Assembly: GCA_003497765.1 (NCBI GenBank)
Contig: DNNY01000102.1
Location: forward strand, 644 to 5,878
Reading direction: 5' to 3'
DNA from: Oceanospirillaceae bacterium
Lineage (GTDB): Bacteria > Pseudomonadota > Gammaproteobacteria > Pseudomonadales > Balneatricaceae
Length of the DNA stretch: 5,235 bases
Below, one piece after another: positions 1 to 5,235 of the stretch. Within the stretch, counting starts at the first letter, position 1, and every line of letters starts with the position of its first letter. Both the position numbers and the translations under genes were made by a program. The notes beneath the pieces were generated by a model. It saw nothing but the letters and a program-made list of their open reading frames with translations, had not been told where the DNA came from and searched no databases.

Positions 1-293
1 CTTAAACCATTATTGGCTTCATTAACAATAGGTGCACCTGTTGCTTTACGATCACCCTGCAAATCAAAGCCACCGCCCTGAATCATAAAGCCCGCAATAA
101 CCCGATGAAACTGAGTATTTGCATAATAGCCTGAAGATACATAAGTTAAGAAGTTCGCCACTGTTTTGGGTGCCTTATCCGAGTATAACTCTAGCTTAAT
201 AACCCCCTCTGTGGTCACCAACTCTACTTGTTTGGTTTTGGCAATAACATGACTACTTAACAAGATGGCCAATATTAGGGACAAAATACGCAT
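1..293 (-). CDS. ppiA: Periplasmic peptidyl-prolyl cis-trans isomerase, cyclophilin type (PpiA-like), N-terminal part
   Basis: This gene runs off the left edge; 97 codons are visible, roughly the first half of a PpiA-sized protein. Cyclophilins catalyse cis-trans isomerisation of X-Pro bonds during protein folding. Residues 1-18 form a short signal peptide ([10 protein letters not shown], then a cleavage-like VIA before Lys19), so export to the periplasm is predicted. The mature part has the cyclophilin hallmarks: APKTVANF at 41-48, [14 protein letters not shown] at 62-75 with catalytic Arg64 and Gln72, and NEANNGL at 91-97. This arrangement closely matches E. coli PpiA as I remember it. The ATG at 293 is supported by GAGGAG eight bases upstream. 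It is the third gene of a yciB-yciI-ppiA operon, 31 bases after the yciI stop. Family assignment is very sure; the exact symbol (ppiA versus another secreted cyclophilin) is less so because the C-terminus is missing. Confidence 0.93.
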   Translation of the reverse strand, partial: MRILSLILAILLSSHVIAKTKQVELVTTEGVIKLELYSDKAPKTVANFLTYVSSGYYANTQFHRVIAGFMIQGGGFDLQGDRKATGAPIVNEANNGL

Positions 294-324
294 TACGAAT
301 ACTCCTCAAAAAAACGCTTGCCGA

Positions 325-615
325 CTAAGCCTCTGGAAATACCTGCTTAAAGGGTTTGATTAGCACACTTTCATAGACACCTGTTAGCTGATAAGGATCA
401 GCCTGTGCCCATGCTTCAGCGGCCTGCATATCGTCAAATTCAGCCACAATCAAACTACCCGTAAAACCCTCACCCTCGTGATTAGGATGAGGCCCTGCTA
501 AGACAAGCCGGCCAGCCTTATCTAATTCAGCTAAACGGGCTAAATGGTCTGGGCGGGCAGCTAATCTTTTTGCCAAACTATTGGGTATATCTTGAGCAGA
601 GAACATAAACAACAT
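325..615 (-). CDS. yciI: YciI family protein
   Basis: A 96-residue protein, about the length of E. coli YciI (98 aa), and similar to it along its whole length as I recall that sequence. The YciI/YCII family adopts a ferredoxin-like alpha/beta fold. Its members include stand-alone proteins of unknown activity with a putative His-Asp active site, and relatives of muconolactone isomerase type. Visible hallmarks are the start MLFMFSAQD, the helix RPDHLARL with His24, the turn LAGPHP at 39-44, GFTGSLIVAEF at 50-60, and AWAQADPY at 68-75 with Asp73, ending in IKPFKQVF. No signal peptide or membrane segment is present, so the protein is cytoplasmic. The ATG lies two bases after the yciB stop, and its Shine-Dalgarno GAGGAAG is inside the last yciB codons, so translation is probably coupled. 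The biochemical role is not established. Confidence 0.94.
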   Translation of the reverse strand: MLFMFSAQDIPNSLAKRLAARPDHLARLAELDKAGRLVLAGPHPNHEGEGFTGSLIVAEFDDMQAAEAWAQADPYQLTGVYESVLIKPFKQVFPEA

Positions 616-617
616 GG

Positions 618-1178
618 TTATTCTTCCTCATTTTTGTTGCTGTCGGGCTTATGTTCCATATGCCTTACCATATAGAAGCCCTGCAATACGATAAATACTA
701 TGGTCAAACCCAGCATGCCAAATAATTTAAAGTCTACCCAAACCTCTTCACTAAAGTTAAAGGCGACATATAAGTTTACCAGCCCCATAACGGTGAAAAA
801 GCCAACCCAAACCAAGTTCAAACCACGCCATGCGTGTTCTGGCATTTTGACACCTGACTCCATAATGCGCTGAACCACAGTTTTTTTACCAATAAACTGA
901 CTACCAAGAAATACCACAGCAAATAACCAGTTAACTACAGTGGGTTTCCATTTAATAAATACACCATCTTTTAACAATACGGTTAGACCACCAAAAAATA
1001 TCACCATAATAAGGGTGACGAGATGCATTTTTTCAACTTTACCCGTGGACCACTTGATATAGGCAATTTGTATCATGGTGGCAGGAATCAATACCGCCGT
1101 GGCCGTGACCAAGTCGCCAGTAAACTTATAGACAACAAAAAAGATAACAATAGGGAGAAAATCAAGGATCAATTTCAT
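618..1178 (-). CDS. yciB: Inner-membrane septation protein A / intracellular septation protein (YciB/IspZ)
   Basis: A 186-residue polytopic membrane protein of the YciB (septation protein A, IspZ) family, usually about 180 aa. In enterobacteria and Shigella the family is tied to cell division and envelope synthesis, interacting with elongation and division components; no enzymatic activity is known. About five hydrophobic segments are visible (near residues 4-18, 22-41, 52-68, 82-97 and 120-140, with a further one near 153-171). Family motifs are MKLILDFLPIVIFF at the start, FFGGLTVLLKDGVFIKWKPT at 61-80, the Trp-rich AWRGLNLVW at 116-124, and WVDFKLFG at 147-154, then a charged tail (NKNEEE). 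The ATG at 1178 is chosen because family members begin exactly at this M-K-x-x-L-D-F-L-P. An in-frame TTG at 1241 would add 21 atypical residues. No good Shine-Dalgarno precedes the ATG. It heads the operon with yciI and the cyclophilin gene. Confidence 0.95.
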   Translation of the reverse strand: MKLILDFLPIVIFFVVYKFTGDLVTATAVLIPATMIQIAYIKWSTGKVEKMHLVTLIMVIFFGGLTVLLKDGVFIKWKPTVVNWLFAVVFLGSQFIGKKTVVQRIMESGVKMPEHAWRGLNLVWVGFFTVMGLVNLYVAFNFSEEVWVDFKLFGMLGLTIVFIVLQGFYMVRHMEHKPDSNKNEEE

Positions 1179-1257
1179 AGTGTAATCAGGCCAGTAAAAT
1201 ATCAGAGTTCTATTGCCAGGCAATAATTGAGACAAAACCAAGCAGTCAGGGACTAGA

Positions 1258-1266
1258 ATTGTAGCA
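1258..1266 (-). promoter_or_regulatory. Candidate extended -10 promoter for the yciB-yciI-ppiA operon
   Basis: On the minus strand the sequence reads TGCTACAAT, an extended -10 element (TGn followed by a one-mismatch TATAAT). No good -35 is seen 16-18 bases upstream, which is tolerated with an extended -10. Transcription would start near 1251 and give a leader of about 70 bases before the yciB ATG. It lies in the 183-base spacer between divergent genes. No equally good plus-strand promoter for the thioesterase gene could be identified there. Confidence 0.4.
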
Positions 1267-1361
1267 TGGGATACTGCTAATTTGTGGTGTCTAAAGGATA
1301 ATAATGGCGAATTTATTAAATCGTCATAAACCGCACAAATTATTTAAAATAGGAAACACAA

Positions 1362-1805
1362 ATGAGCAACCTTAAACAGCTGCAACAGGATTATAACCAT
1401 AGTACACCCATTGTGGTTAAATGGGGTGAAATGGATGCCTATCAGCATGTCAACAATGTAGCCTATATTCGTTATCTAGAGGATGCCCGTTTAGCTTTAT
1501 CTGCAGAATTGGGCATGCTCAGTGATGCCAAGCGCACAGGCAAAGGCCCCATTTTGGCTAATATCTCTTGCGATTATCTAGCCCCCGTTACCTACCCTGA
1601 CACCCTGCATATTGCTACCAATATAAAACAAACAGGTTCCAGAAAGATCGCCTTAGAGCAGCTTATATTTAGCGAAAAGTTAGATCGGCCAGTAGCCCAA
1701 GCTAAAAGTCTTATCGTTTACTATGATTTCGCTAAACTAGCTAGTTGTGAGGTAACCGAGGCCGTCAGCCAAGCCCTGCTCAAGCTTAACCAAAGGCCTC
1801 AATAA
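1362..1805 (+). CDS. Acyl-CoA thioesterase, 4HBT/hotdog-fold family
   Basis: A 147-residue single-domain hotdog thioesterase, the usual length for the 4-hydroxybenzoyl-CoA thioesterase (4HBT/FcbC-YbgC) group. Such enzymes hydrolyse acyl-CoA or related thioesters in the cytoplasm, usually as dimers or tetramers. The signature begins at residue 20: KWGEMDAYQHVNNVAYIRYL, with the catalytic-type Asp25 followed by His29 and Asn31-Asn32, then EDAR at 40-43 at the start of the long hotdog helix. Later strands contain ILANISCDYLAPVTYPDTL and the beta-strand SLIVYYDF. The ATG at 1362 has AGGA at 1351-1354, seven bases upstream. It is the only plus-strand gene in the window, divergent from yciB and convergent with the YciC-like gene. 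In E. coli a different hotdog thioesterase, YciA, occupies the equivalent neighbourhood, but this protein has the FcbC-type motif rather than that of YciA. The substrate cannot be deduced. Confidence 0.9.
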   Translation: MSNLKQLQQDYNHSTPIVVKWGEMDAYQHVNNVAYIRYLEDARLALSAELGMLSDAKRTGKGPILANISCDYLAPVTYPDTLHIATNIKQTGSRKIALEQLIFSEKLDRPVAQAKSLIVYYDFAKLASCEVTEAVSQALLKLNQRPQ

Positions 1806-1808
1806 ATA

Positions 1809-1831
1809 TGCTATAGAAATACAATATAGCA
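1809..1831. repeat. Inverted repeat (7-bp arms) just after the thioesterase stop
   Basis: TGCTATA at 1809-1815 and its exact complement TATAGCA at 1825-1831 flank a nine-base A-rich loop. It begins four bases after the thioesterase stop codon. The right arm shares its last three bases with the left arm of the next hairpin (1829-1850), so the two stems cannot form fully at once. It is AU-rich and weak. Confidence 0.5.
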
Positions 1832-1850
1832 ACACAAAAAATAGTGTTGC
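1829..1850. terminator. Stem-loop between convergent genes, possible weak bidirectional terminator
   Basis: GCAACAC at 1829-1835 pairs perfectly with GTGTTGC at 1844-1850 around an eight-base A-rich loop. It sits in the 61-base spacer between the convergent thioesterase and YciC-like genes, where a shared terminator is expected. No uninterrupted U-tract follows the stem in either direction (only a mixed A/T stretch on the minus strand). It is therefore either a poor intrinsic terminator or a 3'-end stabilising hairpin. Confidence 0.4.
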
Positions 1851-1866
1851 ATATGTTGCTGATTAG

Positions 1867-2544
1867 CTAGTCAATAAAGCGTGGATTAGACTGCACATAA
1901 TCATAGGCTCTATAGAACAGAACCACTGACCAAGCACTTAGAATACTGCTTAAAATACTTAATACAGCATTACTTAAGATAACATTACCACTGCTGGCAC
2001 CATTTAAGATAAACAAGGTTGGAATGGCACTAACCAGAGCAGTAATCAGCAAACCAAAGAATAAATCCCAGGTATAGCCACGGCTAAATTTCCAGCTACT
2101 CTTTAGACTTGCTAAAGCACCCTGACCTTGGATTAACAAAAAGTAAGGTGACAAAACCCAACGCACAAACACATAAATACCAGGCAGAATAAAGGCTAGC
2201 AAGCCCGCCATAACGCCAAAGCTAATCAAGATTTGCATAAAAATAAATGGCAACAAAGCCACTAAGGCACGACTACTGCGTTGGGAAAAGCTAAGGTTTT
2301 GTTTAGCCAAAACACCCTGTACTAAAAGGATCAGTTTAATTTGTATAAATGACTCAAAAATAACAATGACACCAATCGCTGTTAGTAATGTCGATAACTC
2401 AGTGCTGGCGCCTGTACCCATTTCATACCATCCTAGGTTAGCCAGCAAAAACTCTCGCATTATTGCTATGGGAACTACGATGGCGACTATGGCCCACCAG
2501 TAAGTGCGACAAAAAGACAGGCTGTCACGCAACCATTCAGACAT
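1867..2544 (-). CDS. YciC-like multi-pass membrane protein, third gene of the ABC exporter operon
   Basis: A 225-residue inner-membrane protein resembling the YciC (UPF0259) / glycerophosphodiester-phosphodiesterase-membrane-domain-like group; E. coli YciC is 247 aa. About six hydrophobic segments are visible, near residues 15-37, 52-78, 95-112, 113-132, 160-181 and 187-212. The family-like signature is ILPGIYVFVRWVLSPYFLLI (119-138), followed by a cytoplasmic stretch ALASLKSSWKFSRGYTWDLF (143-162). This matches the usual pattern of L-P-G-I, a conserved Arg, Pro, then S-x-K-x-S-W. The ATG at 2544 has AAGGA seven bases upstream, overlapping the TAA of the permease gene, and only 10 bases separate the genes, so it is cotranscribed and probably coupled to the exporter. 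Function is unknown for the whole family. The YciC assignment rests on topology and this signature, not on an alignment. Confidence 0.72.
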   Translation of the reverse strand: MSEWLRDSLSFCRTYWWAIVAIVVPIAIMREFLLANLGWYEMGTGASTELSTLLTAIGVIVIFESFIQIKLILLVQGVLAKQNLSFSQRSSRALVALLPFIFMQILISFGVMAGLLAFILPGIYVFVRWVLSPYFLLIQGQGALASLKSSWKFSRGYTWDLFFGLLITALVSAIPTLFILNGASSGNVILSNAVLSILSSILSAWSVVLFYRAYDYVQSNPRFID

Positions 2545-2554
2545 ATATTTTTCC

Positions 2555-3316
2555 TTACTGCTTTAACCGATAGCCGGTCTTAAATACAAAACTAATCAAA
2601 CCTAGGCAGATGGCCATAAATACCATCACCATTAACAAACTGACTCCCACTCCAACATCAGATATTTGGTAAAAGCTCCAGCGAAAGCCACTAATCAAAT
2701 ATACCACTGGATTAAACAAGCTGACTGTTTGCCAAGCCTCGGGTAACATTTCAATACTATAAAACGCGCCCCCTAAAAACACCAAGGGGGTAACAACTAA
2801 TAACGGGATTAATTGTAGTTTTTCAAAGTTATCTGCCCAAATACCGATTAAAAAGCCAAATAAACTAAAGGTAATACTGGTTAGCACCAAAAACGTTATC
2901 ATCCATAGTGGATGAGCTATCTCTAAAGGGACAAAAAAACCAGCCGTAGCCAAAATGATTAAACCAATCATCATTGATTTAGTCGCCGCCGCGCCAACAT
3001 AACCCACAGTGGCCTCCCAAAAAGACACAGGAGCCGACAGCATCTCATAAATGGTGCCAGAGAAACGCGGGAAATAAATACCAAAGGAGGCGTTAGAAAG
3101 ACTTTGGGTCATAATCGATAACATAATCAGACCCGGCACAATAAAGGCGCCATAGGAAACCCCATCAACCTGCTCTATACGTGAGCCAATAGCGCCACCA
3201 AACACCACAAAATACAAACATGTGGATAATACAGGGGAAATAATACTTTGGCTTATAGTACGTTTGGTACGGGCCATCTCAAACTTGTAGATGGCTAGGA
3301 TAGCGCGCCAGTTCAT
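2555..3316 (-). CDS. yadH: ABC-2 type transporter permease (YadH-like)
   Basis: A 253-residue ABC-2 family integral membrane subunit, the length of E. coli YadH (256 aa as I recall it). It should dimerise and pair with the ATPase encoded just upstream as an exporter; the substrate of YadGH-type systems is not established. Six hydrophobic segments lie near residues 25-45, 56-78, 105-129, 138-160, 168-188 and 224-246. Typical family motifs are [17 protein letters not shown] at 85-101 (the cytoplasmic region facing the ATPase), [10 protein letters not shown] at 105-114, [16 protein letters not shown] at 181-196, and [14 protein letters not shown] at 202-215. The ATG at 3316 overlaps the ATPase stop in an ATGA, and a strong AGGAG precedes it within the end of the ATPase gene. 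Translation is therefore coupled and the two subunits are likely made in equal amounts. The sequence looks intact. Confidence 0.93.
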   Translation of the reverse strand: MNWRAILAIYKFEMARTKRTISQSIISPVLSTCLYFVVFGGAIGSRIEQVDGVSYGAFIVPGLIMLSIMTQSLSNASFGIYFPRFSGTIYEMLSAPVSFWEATVGYVGAAATKSMMIGLIILATAGFFVPLEIAHPLWMITFLVLTSITFSLFGFLIGIWADNFEKLQLIPLLVVTPLVFLGGAFYSIEMLPEAWQTVSLFNPVVYLISGFRWSFYQISDVGVGVSLLMVMVFMAICLGLISFVFKTGYRLKQ

Positions 3317-4239
3317 ACCGTCTCCTGTAGCAATTCGATAAAGATTTCTTCCAGTGAAGATTGGGCCGTATGAATATCAGCAACTTCCACACCCGCTTGG
3401 TGAATCGCTGACAACATAGCACCCACCTCAATCTGCTCACCTTTGCCGCCATAGCGCAGCAGTAGTTGCTGCCCCTCTTTTTCCAAACTAAAGCCCAAAG
3501 CAGATAGGCTTTCTGGAAGCAGCGTTAAGGGTGTTTTTAAATCAACCTGTAGTTGCTTTTGCCCCATATTGGCCATGAGGGTGTCTTTATCTTCGACCAG
3601 TAACAACTTACCGCCACTGATTACCCCAACACGGTCAGCAATAGCTTCGGCTTCTTCAATATAATGTGTGGTTAATACCACCGTCACCCCTTGCTCGCGC
3701 AAGCGTGCAACCATCTGCCACATATCCTGGCGTAAGGCTACATCCACACCCGCTGTGGGCTCATCCAAAAATAGAATCTGTGGCTCATGCACCAAGGCTT
3801 TGGCAATTAGTAAACGTCGTTTCATGCCTCCAGAAAGGGTCATAATACGGTTATCTTTTTTATCCCATAGAGATAAATCACGTAGCACCTGTTCTACCTT
3901 AGCTGGATCAGCAGGTAGACCAAATAAACCGCGACTAAAATTTAGATTCGCCCAAGGGGTTTCAAAGGCATCTGTGGTCAGTTCCTGAGGCACCAAACCA
4001 ATCAAGCTTCGCGCTTGGCGAAATTGTTTTACATTATCAAAACCGCCTACCAGCACCTTGCCATTAGACGCATTAACAATACCGCAAATAATAGAAATCA
4101 GTGTGGTCTTTCCCGCTCCATTAGGGCCGAGTAAAGCTAGAATCTCACCTTTAGCCACATCTAAGTTAATATCACTTAGAGCCTGCTTACCACCTTTATA
4201 AATCTTATTAAGATTTTGAACAGATAATACGGGGGACAT
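3313..4239 (-). CDS. yadG: ABC transporter ATP-binding protein (YadG-like exporter ATPase)
   Basis: A 308-residue ABC ATPase, first gene of the exporter operon, the size of E. coli YadG. It energises export through the downstream permease at the cytoplasmic face of the inner membrane. All ATPase motifs are intact: Walker [10 protein letters not shown] at 38-46 with Lys44, Q-loop Gln85 (LVPQE), signature LSGGM at 135-139, Walker B ILFLDE at 155-160 with catalytic Glu160, D-loop AGVD at 163-166, and switch His192 (TTHYIEEAE). LSGGMKRRL and DEPTAGVD are typical of the YadG/DrrA/NodI-like class serving ABC-2 permeases. Residues from about 225 form the C-terminal extension of this class, ending in [10 protein letters not shown]. 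No Shine-Dalgarno precedes the ATG at 4239, yet the start is well placed relative to the family. A -10 box lies just upstream, suggesting a nearly leaderless message. Confidence 0.95.
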   Translation of the reverse strand: MSPVLSVQNLNKIYKGGKQALSDINLDVAKGEILALLGPNGAGKTTLISIICGIVNASNGKVLVGGFDNVKQFRQARSLIGLVPQELTTDAFETPWANLNFSRGLFGLPADPAKVEQVLRDLSLWDKKDNRIMTLSGGMKRRLLIAKALVHEPQILFLDEPTAGVDVALRQDMWQMVARLREQGVTVVLTTHYIEEAEAIADRVGVISGGKLLLVEDKDTLMANMGQKQLQVDLKTPLTLLPESLSALGFSLEKEGQQLLLRYGGKGEQIEVGAMLSAIHQAGVEVADIHTAQSSLEEIFIELLQETV

Positions 4240-4250
4240 AAACGTTAATA

Positions 4251-4256
4251 ATTATA
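4251..4256 (-). promoter_or_regulatory. Candidate -10 box for the yadGH-like operon, giving a nearly leaderless mRNA
   Basis: The minus strand reads a perfect TATAAT here, ending 11 bases before the A of the yadG-like ATG. With normal -10 to start-site spacing, transcription would begin near 4244-4246 and leave a leader of only about 5-7 bases. This fits the absence of a Shine-Dalgarno. The -35 region is poor (CTGCTA at 17-base spacing), and AT-rich spacers produce TATAAT by chance, so confidence is moderate. The rest of the 135-base spacer (4240-4374) contains only weak inverted repeats. Confidence 0.4.
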
Positions 4257-4293
4257 TAGACAAAGGCGAAGCATAGCAGGAAACAGCAAGCGC

Positions 4294-4318
4294 CACTATA
4301 GCTCAAATGGAAATAGTG
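4294..4318. repeat. Short inverted repeat upstream of the ABC operon
   Basis: CACTAT at 4294-4299 and ATAGTG at 4313-4318 are exact complements around a 13-base loop. No U-tract follows, so it is not a convincing terminator for the hydrolase-like gene. It lies about 40 bases upstream of the candidate -10 box and could be an operator-like dyad or chance. A second, 5-bp inverted repeat (CTGAT at 4321-4325, ATCAG at 4337-4341) lies next to it. Confidence 0.25.
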
Positions 4319-4374
4319 TTCTGATAATAAATGGACATCAGTAAAAACTAAACTCACAAATAAAGCTGTAAAAA

Positions 4375-5082
4375 TTACCCTTTTGTTAGCTGCGCACAAA
4401 TTTTTGGGGCTGCTTCATATAAACAAGAATAGTGGGACAACCCTTCCATCTTCTCAATACTGACATGACTAGGGATAATATGGGCAAGGGAGTCTGCCAT
4501 AGAAGGTGGTGACCAATTATCTTCTGTGCCATGCCAGAGTTGAATGCTAGCACTATACTCCTTTGCTTCGTGCCACTCCACATAGTATGTTATATCCCTA
4601 ATATAACCCTTGGCACGATGCTTAAAACACTGTTTTAACACACCAGTAATATGTGTTTTAAAGTCATTCTGTTGGATTAATTCCTTATCTTTTCCAGCAG
4701 CAGTGGCAAACAGCATATTGACCAGCATTGAAGGCGCCAGCCGCGCAATCATACTTTGAAATTGCGTTAGCATGGAAAATATTGATGGCTTCTGCATAGC
4801 TAGTTTAAATACTAAACCACCCGCCATATTGTCTATTTGCGTTGCTAGATGGTGAAAATAATCTTTACGACTTAGGGAGCTATCCAGGGCAAATCGATCA
4901 AAGCAAACGATATGTAAATTATGATCTTTGGCATACATATCAAATACCGCACATTCCTCCATAGCACCCGGAGCACCATGAAAATACACCACTAACTGAC
5001 CATCTTTATTACCGTATTCACGATACACCACTGGTTGCTCCATATTGATCATAATCTGATGATTGTTAAGACCATAAGTCAC
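4375..5082 (-). CDS. Alpha/beta hydrolase-like protein lacking the nucleophile elbow (probable internal deletion)
   Basis: A 235-residue protein with the start and end of an alpha/beta hydrolase but not the middle. Seen: strand plus oxyanion motif VVYFHGAPGA (31-40, HG at 35-36), next strand LHIVCFDRF (56-64), then after only about 20 residues a lid-like helical region from AGGLVFKLAMQKP (87-99). The C-terminal core has QLWHGTEDNWSPP (181-193, acid Asp188) and MEGLSHYSCL (212-221, His217). No G-x-S-x-G or equivalent small-x-nucleophile-x-small motif occurs anywhere. The beta-strand and elbow expected between residues 80 and 90 are absent, and the reading frame is uninterrupted, so an in-frame deletion is inferred. 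The earliest start is GTG at 5082, directly after an in-frame stop. ATGs at 5052 and 5043 are alternatives; the last (MEQPVVYREYG) is attractive, but none has a Shine-Dalgarno. It may be a decaying gene or a non-catalytic protein. Substrate unknown. Confidence 0.7.
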   Translation of the reverse strand: MTYGLNNHQIMINMEQPVVYREYGNKDGQLVVYFHGAPGAMEECAVFDMYAKDHNLHIVCFDRFALDSSLSRKDYFHHLATQIDNMAGGLVFKLAMQKPSIFSMLTQFQSMIARLAPSMLVNMLFATAAGKDKELIQQNDFKTHITGVLKQCFKHRAKGYIRDITYYVEWHEAKEYSASIQLWHGTEDNWSPPSMADSLAHIIPSHVSIEKMEGLSHYSCLYEAAPKICAQLTKG

Positions 5083-5113
5083 TCATTTGGCATTAACCAA
5101 TCACTTTACACAC

Positions 5114-5119
5114 ATTATA
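5114..5119 (-). promoter_or_regulatory. Candidate -10 box for the hydrolase-like gene
   Basis: A perfect TATAAT on the minus strand lies between the groEL terminator and the hydrolase-like gene. The -35 at 17-base spacing falls in the T-tract of the terminator (TTTTTT), a weak match. Transcription would start near 5107, 25 bases before the GTG at 5082 or about 64 before the ATG at 5043. It is the only promoter candidate in this short spacer. Confidence 0.4.
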
Positions 5120-5136
5120 GATGTTCTTGCAGACAT

Positions 5137-5172
5137 AAAAAAACCCGCAGCCTTGCAGCTACGGGTTTTTTT
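5137..5172. terminator. Strong intrinsic terminator downstream of groEL, symmetric on both strands
   Basis: Seven A's followed by CCCG (5137-5147) pair with CGGG followed by seven T's (5162-5172). Inside, after a C-A mismatch, AGC (5149-5151) pairs with GCT (5158-5160) around a six-base loop. Both strands carry a GC stem and a run of seven U's, so it works in either direction. The groEL stop is 36 bases upstream on the minus strand, making this the groEL (groESL) operon terminator, insulating the hydrolase-like gene from heat-shock transcription. Confidence 0.93.
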
Positions 5173-5176
5173 GGTA

Positions 5177-5189
5177 ACGCTTAAAGCGT
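5177..5189. repeat. Small perfect palindrome between groEL stop and terminator
   Basis: ACGCTT at 5177-5182 and AAGCGT at 5184-5189 are exact complements around a single base. It sits in the groEL 3' untranslated region, a few bases before the terminator. With a one-base centre it cannot form a normal tight hairpin at full length. No role is evident. Confidence 0.4.
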
Positions 5190-5208
5190 CAGCATCATGG
5201 GTTGATGA

Positions 5209-5235
5209 TTACATCATGCCGCCCATGCCGCCCAT
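5209..5235 (-). CDS. groEL: Chaperonin GroEL (60 kDa), extreme C-terminus only
   Basis: Only the last eight codons and the TAA stop are in the window, encoding MGGMGGMM. Repeated Gly-Gly-Met is the flexible C-terminal tail of bacterial GroEL, which projects into the folding cavity at the equatorial level and affects substrate encapsulation. Hardly any other bacterial protein ends like this. The strong terminator 36 bases downstream fits the end of a groESL operon. The body of the gene, and presumably groES, lie beyond the right edge, so copy number and subtype cannot be judged. Confidence 0.93.
   Translation of the reverse strand: MGGMGGMM

Noticed and set aside
1023..1226. 67-codon plus-strand open frame
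   Set aside because: Lies antisense to yciB with no recognisable motif; shadow of a well-supported gene.
1179..1241. In-frame 21-codon extension of yciB from a TTG at 1241
   Set aside because: YciB proteins begin at the M-K-x-x-L-D-F-L-P that starts at 1178; the extension is not family-like, uses a rare start and would overlap the likely leader.
1282..1310. Plus-strand TTGTGG and GATAAT/TAATAA as a thioesterase promoter
   Set aside because: Spacing between the boxes is far too short (9-14 bases) and no alternative -35 fits, so no promoter is claimed.
3668..3988. 106-codon plus-strand open frame
   Set aside because: Antisense to the conserved ATPase core (signature and Walker B region); composition is Arg/Ser-rich with no motif; shadow.
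4321..4341. CTGAT/ATCAG hairpin as terminator of the hydrolase-like gene
   Set aside because: Only five base pairs with an 11-base loop and no U-tract following on the minus strand.
4208..4399. 63-codon minus-strand frame with a hydrophobic stretch
   Set aside because: Needs a TTG start, overlaps both the ATPase start and the hydrolase-like 3' end in other frames, and has no Shine-Dalgarno; the hydrophobicity follows from the T-rich strand.
4386..4583. 65-codon minus-strand frame inside the hydrolase-like gene
   Set aside because: Different frame of the segment that encodes the clear HGTEDNWSP and GLSHYS motifs; shadow.
1..5235. Mobile element, CRISPR, toxin-antitoxin or defence system
   Set aside because: No transposase, integrase, repeat array, target-site duplications or small paired toxin-antitoxin genes are visible; the genes are recognisable housekeeping or envelope families.

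Overview
The window is a compact, somewhat AT-rich piece of bacterial chromosome, almost certainly from a gammaproteobacterium. It carries close relatives of proteins known from Escherichia coli and its relatives: YciB, YciI, a PpiA-type periplasmic cyclophilin, a YadG/YadH ABC exporter, a YciC-like membrane protein and the Met-Gly-Gly tail of GroEL. No mobile element, CRISPR array, tRNA or rRNA is visible. Codon use and gene spacing look like ordinary core genome. The genus cannot be named from this sequence alone.

Layout, left to right. (1) Positions 1-1178, minus strand: a three-gene operon read right to left, yciB (inner-membrane septation/envelope protein), yciI (small ferredoxin-like-fold protein) and a periplasmic peptidyl-prolyl isomerase cut by the window edge. 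An extended -10 promoter candidate lies at 1258-1266. (2) Positions 1362-1805, plus strand: a single hotdog-fold acyl-CoA thioesterase, divergent from yciB. (3) Positions 1806-1866: a convergent intergenic spacer with two overlapping hairpins. (4) Positions 1867-4239, minus strand: a tight operon of ABC ATPase (yadG-like), ABC-2 permease (yadH-like) and a six-helix YciC-like membrane protein. The ATPase and permease overlap by 4 bases, and the permease and the YciC-like gene are 10 bases apart. A consensus -10 box ends only 11 bases before the ATPase start codon, so this mRNA may be nearly leaderless. (5) Positions 4375-5082, minus strand: an alpha/beta hydrolase-like gene that keeps the oxyanion HG motif and the Asp and His of the triad but has lost the segment that should carry the nucleophile. 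(6) Positions 5137-5235: a strong bidirectional terminator and the last eight codons of groEL, whose body lies beyond the right edge.

The genes share an envelope theme (YciB, a secreted cyclophilin, an ABC exporter, the YciC-like protein). The hotdog thioesterase sits between yciB and the YciC-like gene, which recalls the yciI-tonB-yciA-yciB-yciC neighbourhood of E. coli, with rearranged orientation. The two points most worth following up are the coupling of a YciC-like protein to a YadGH-type exporter and the hydrolase that lacks its nucleophile elbow. I see no convincing wholly new system here.
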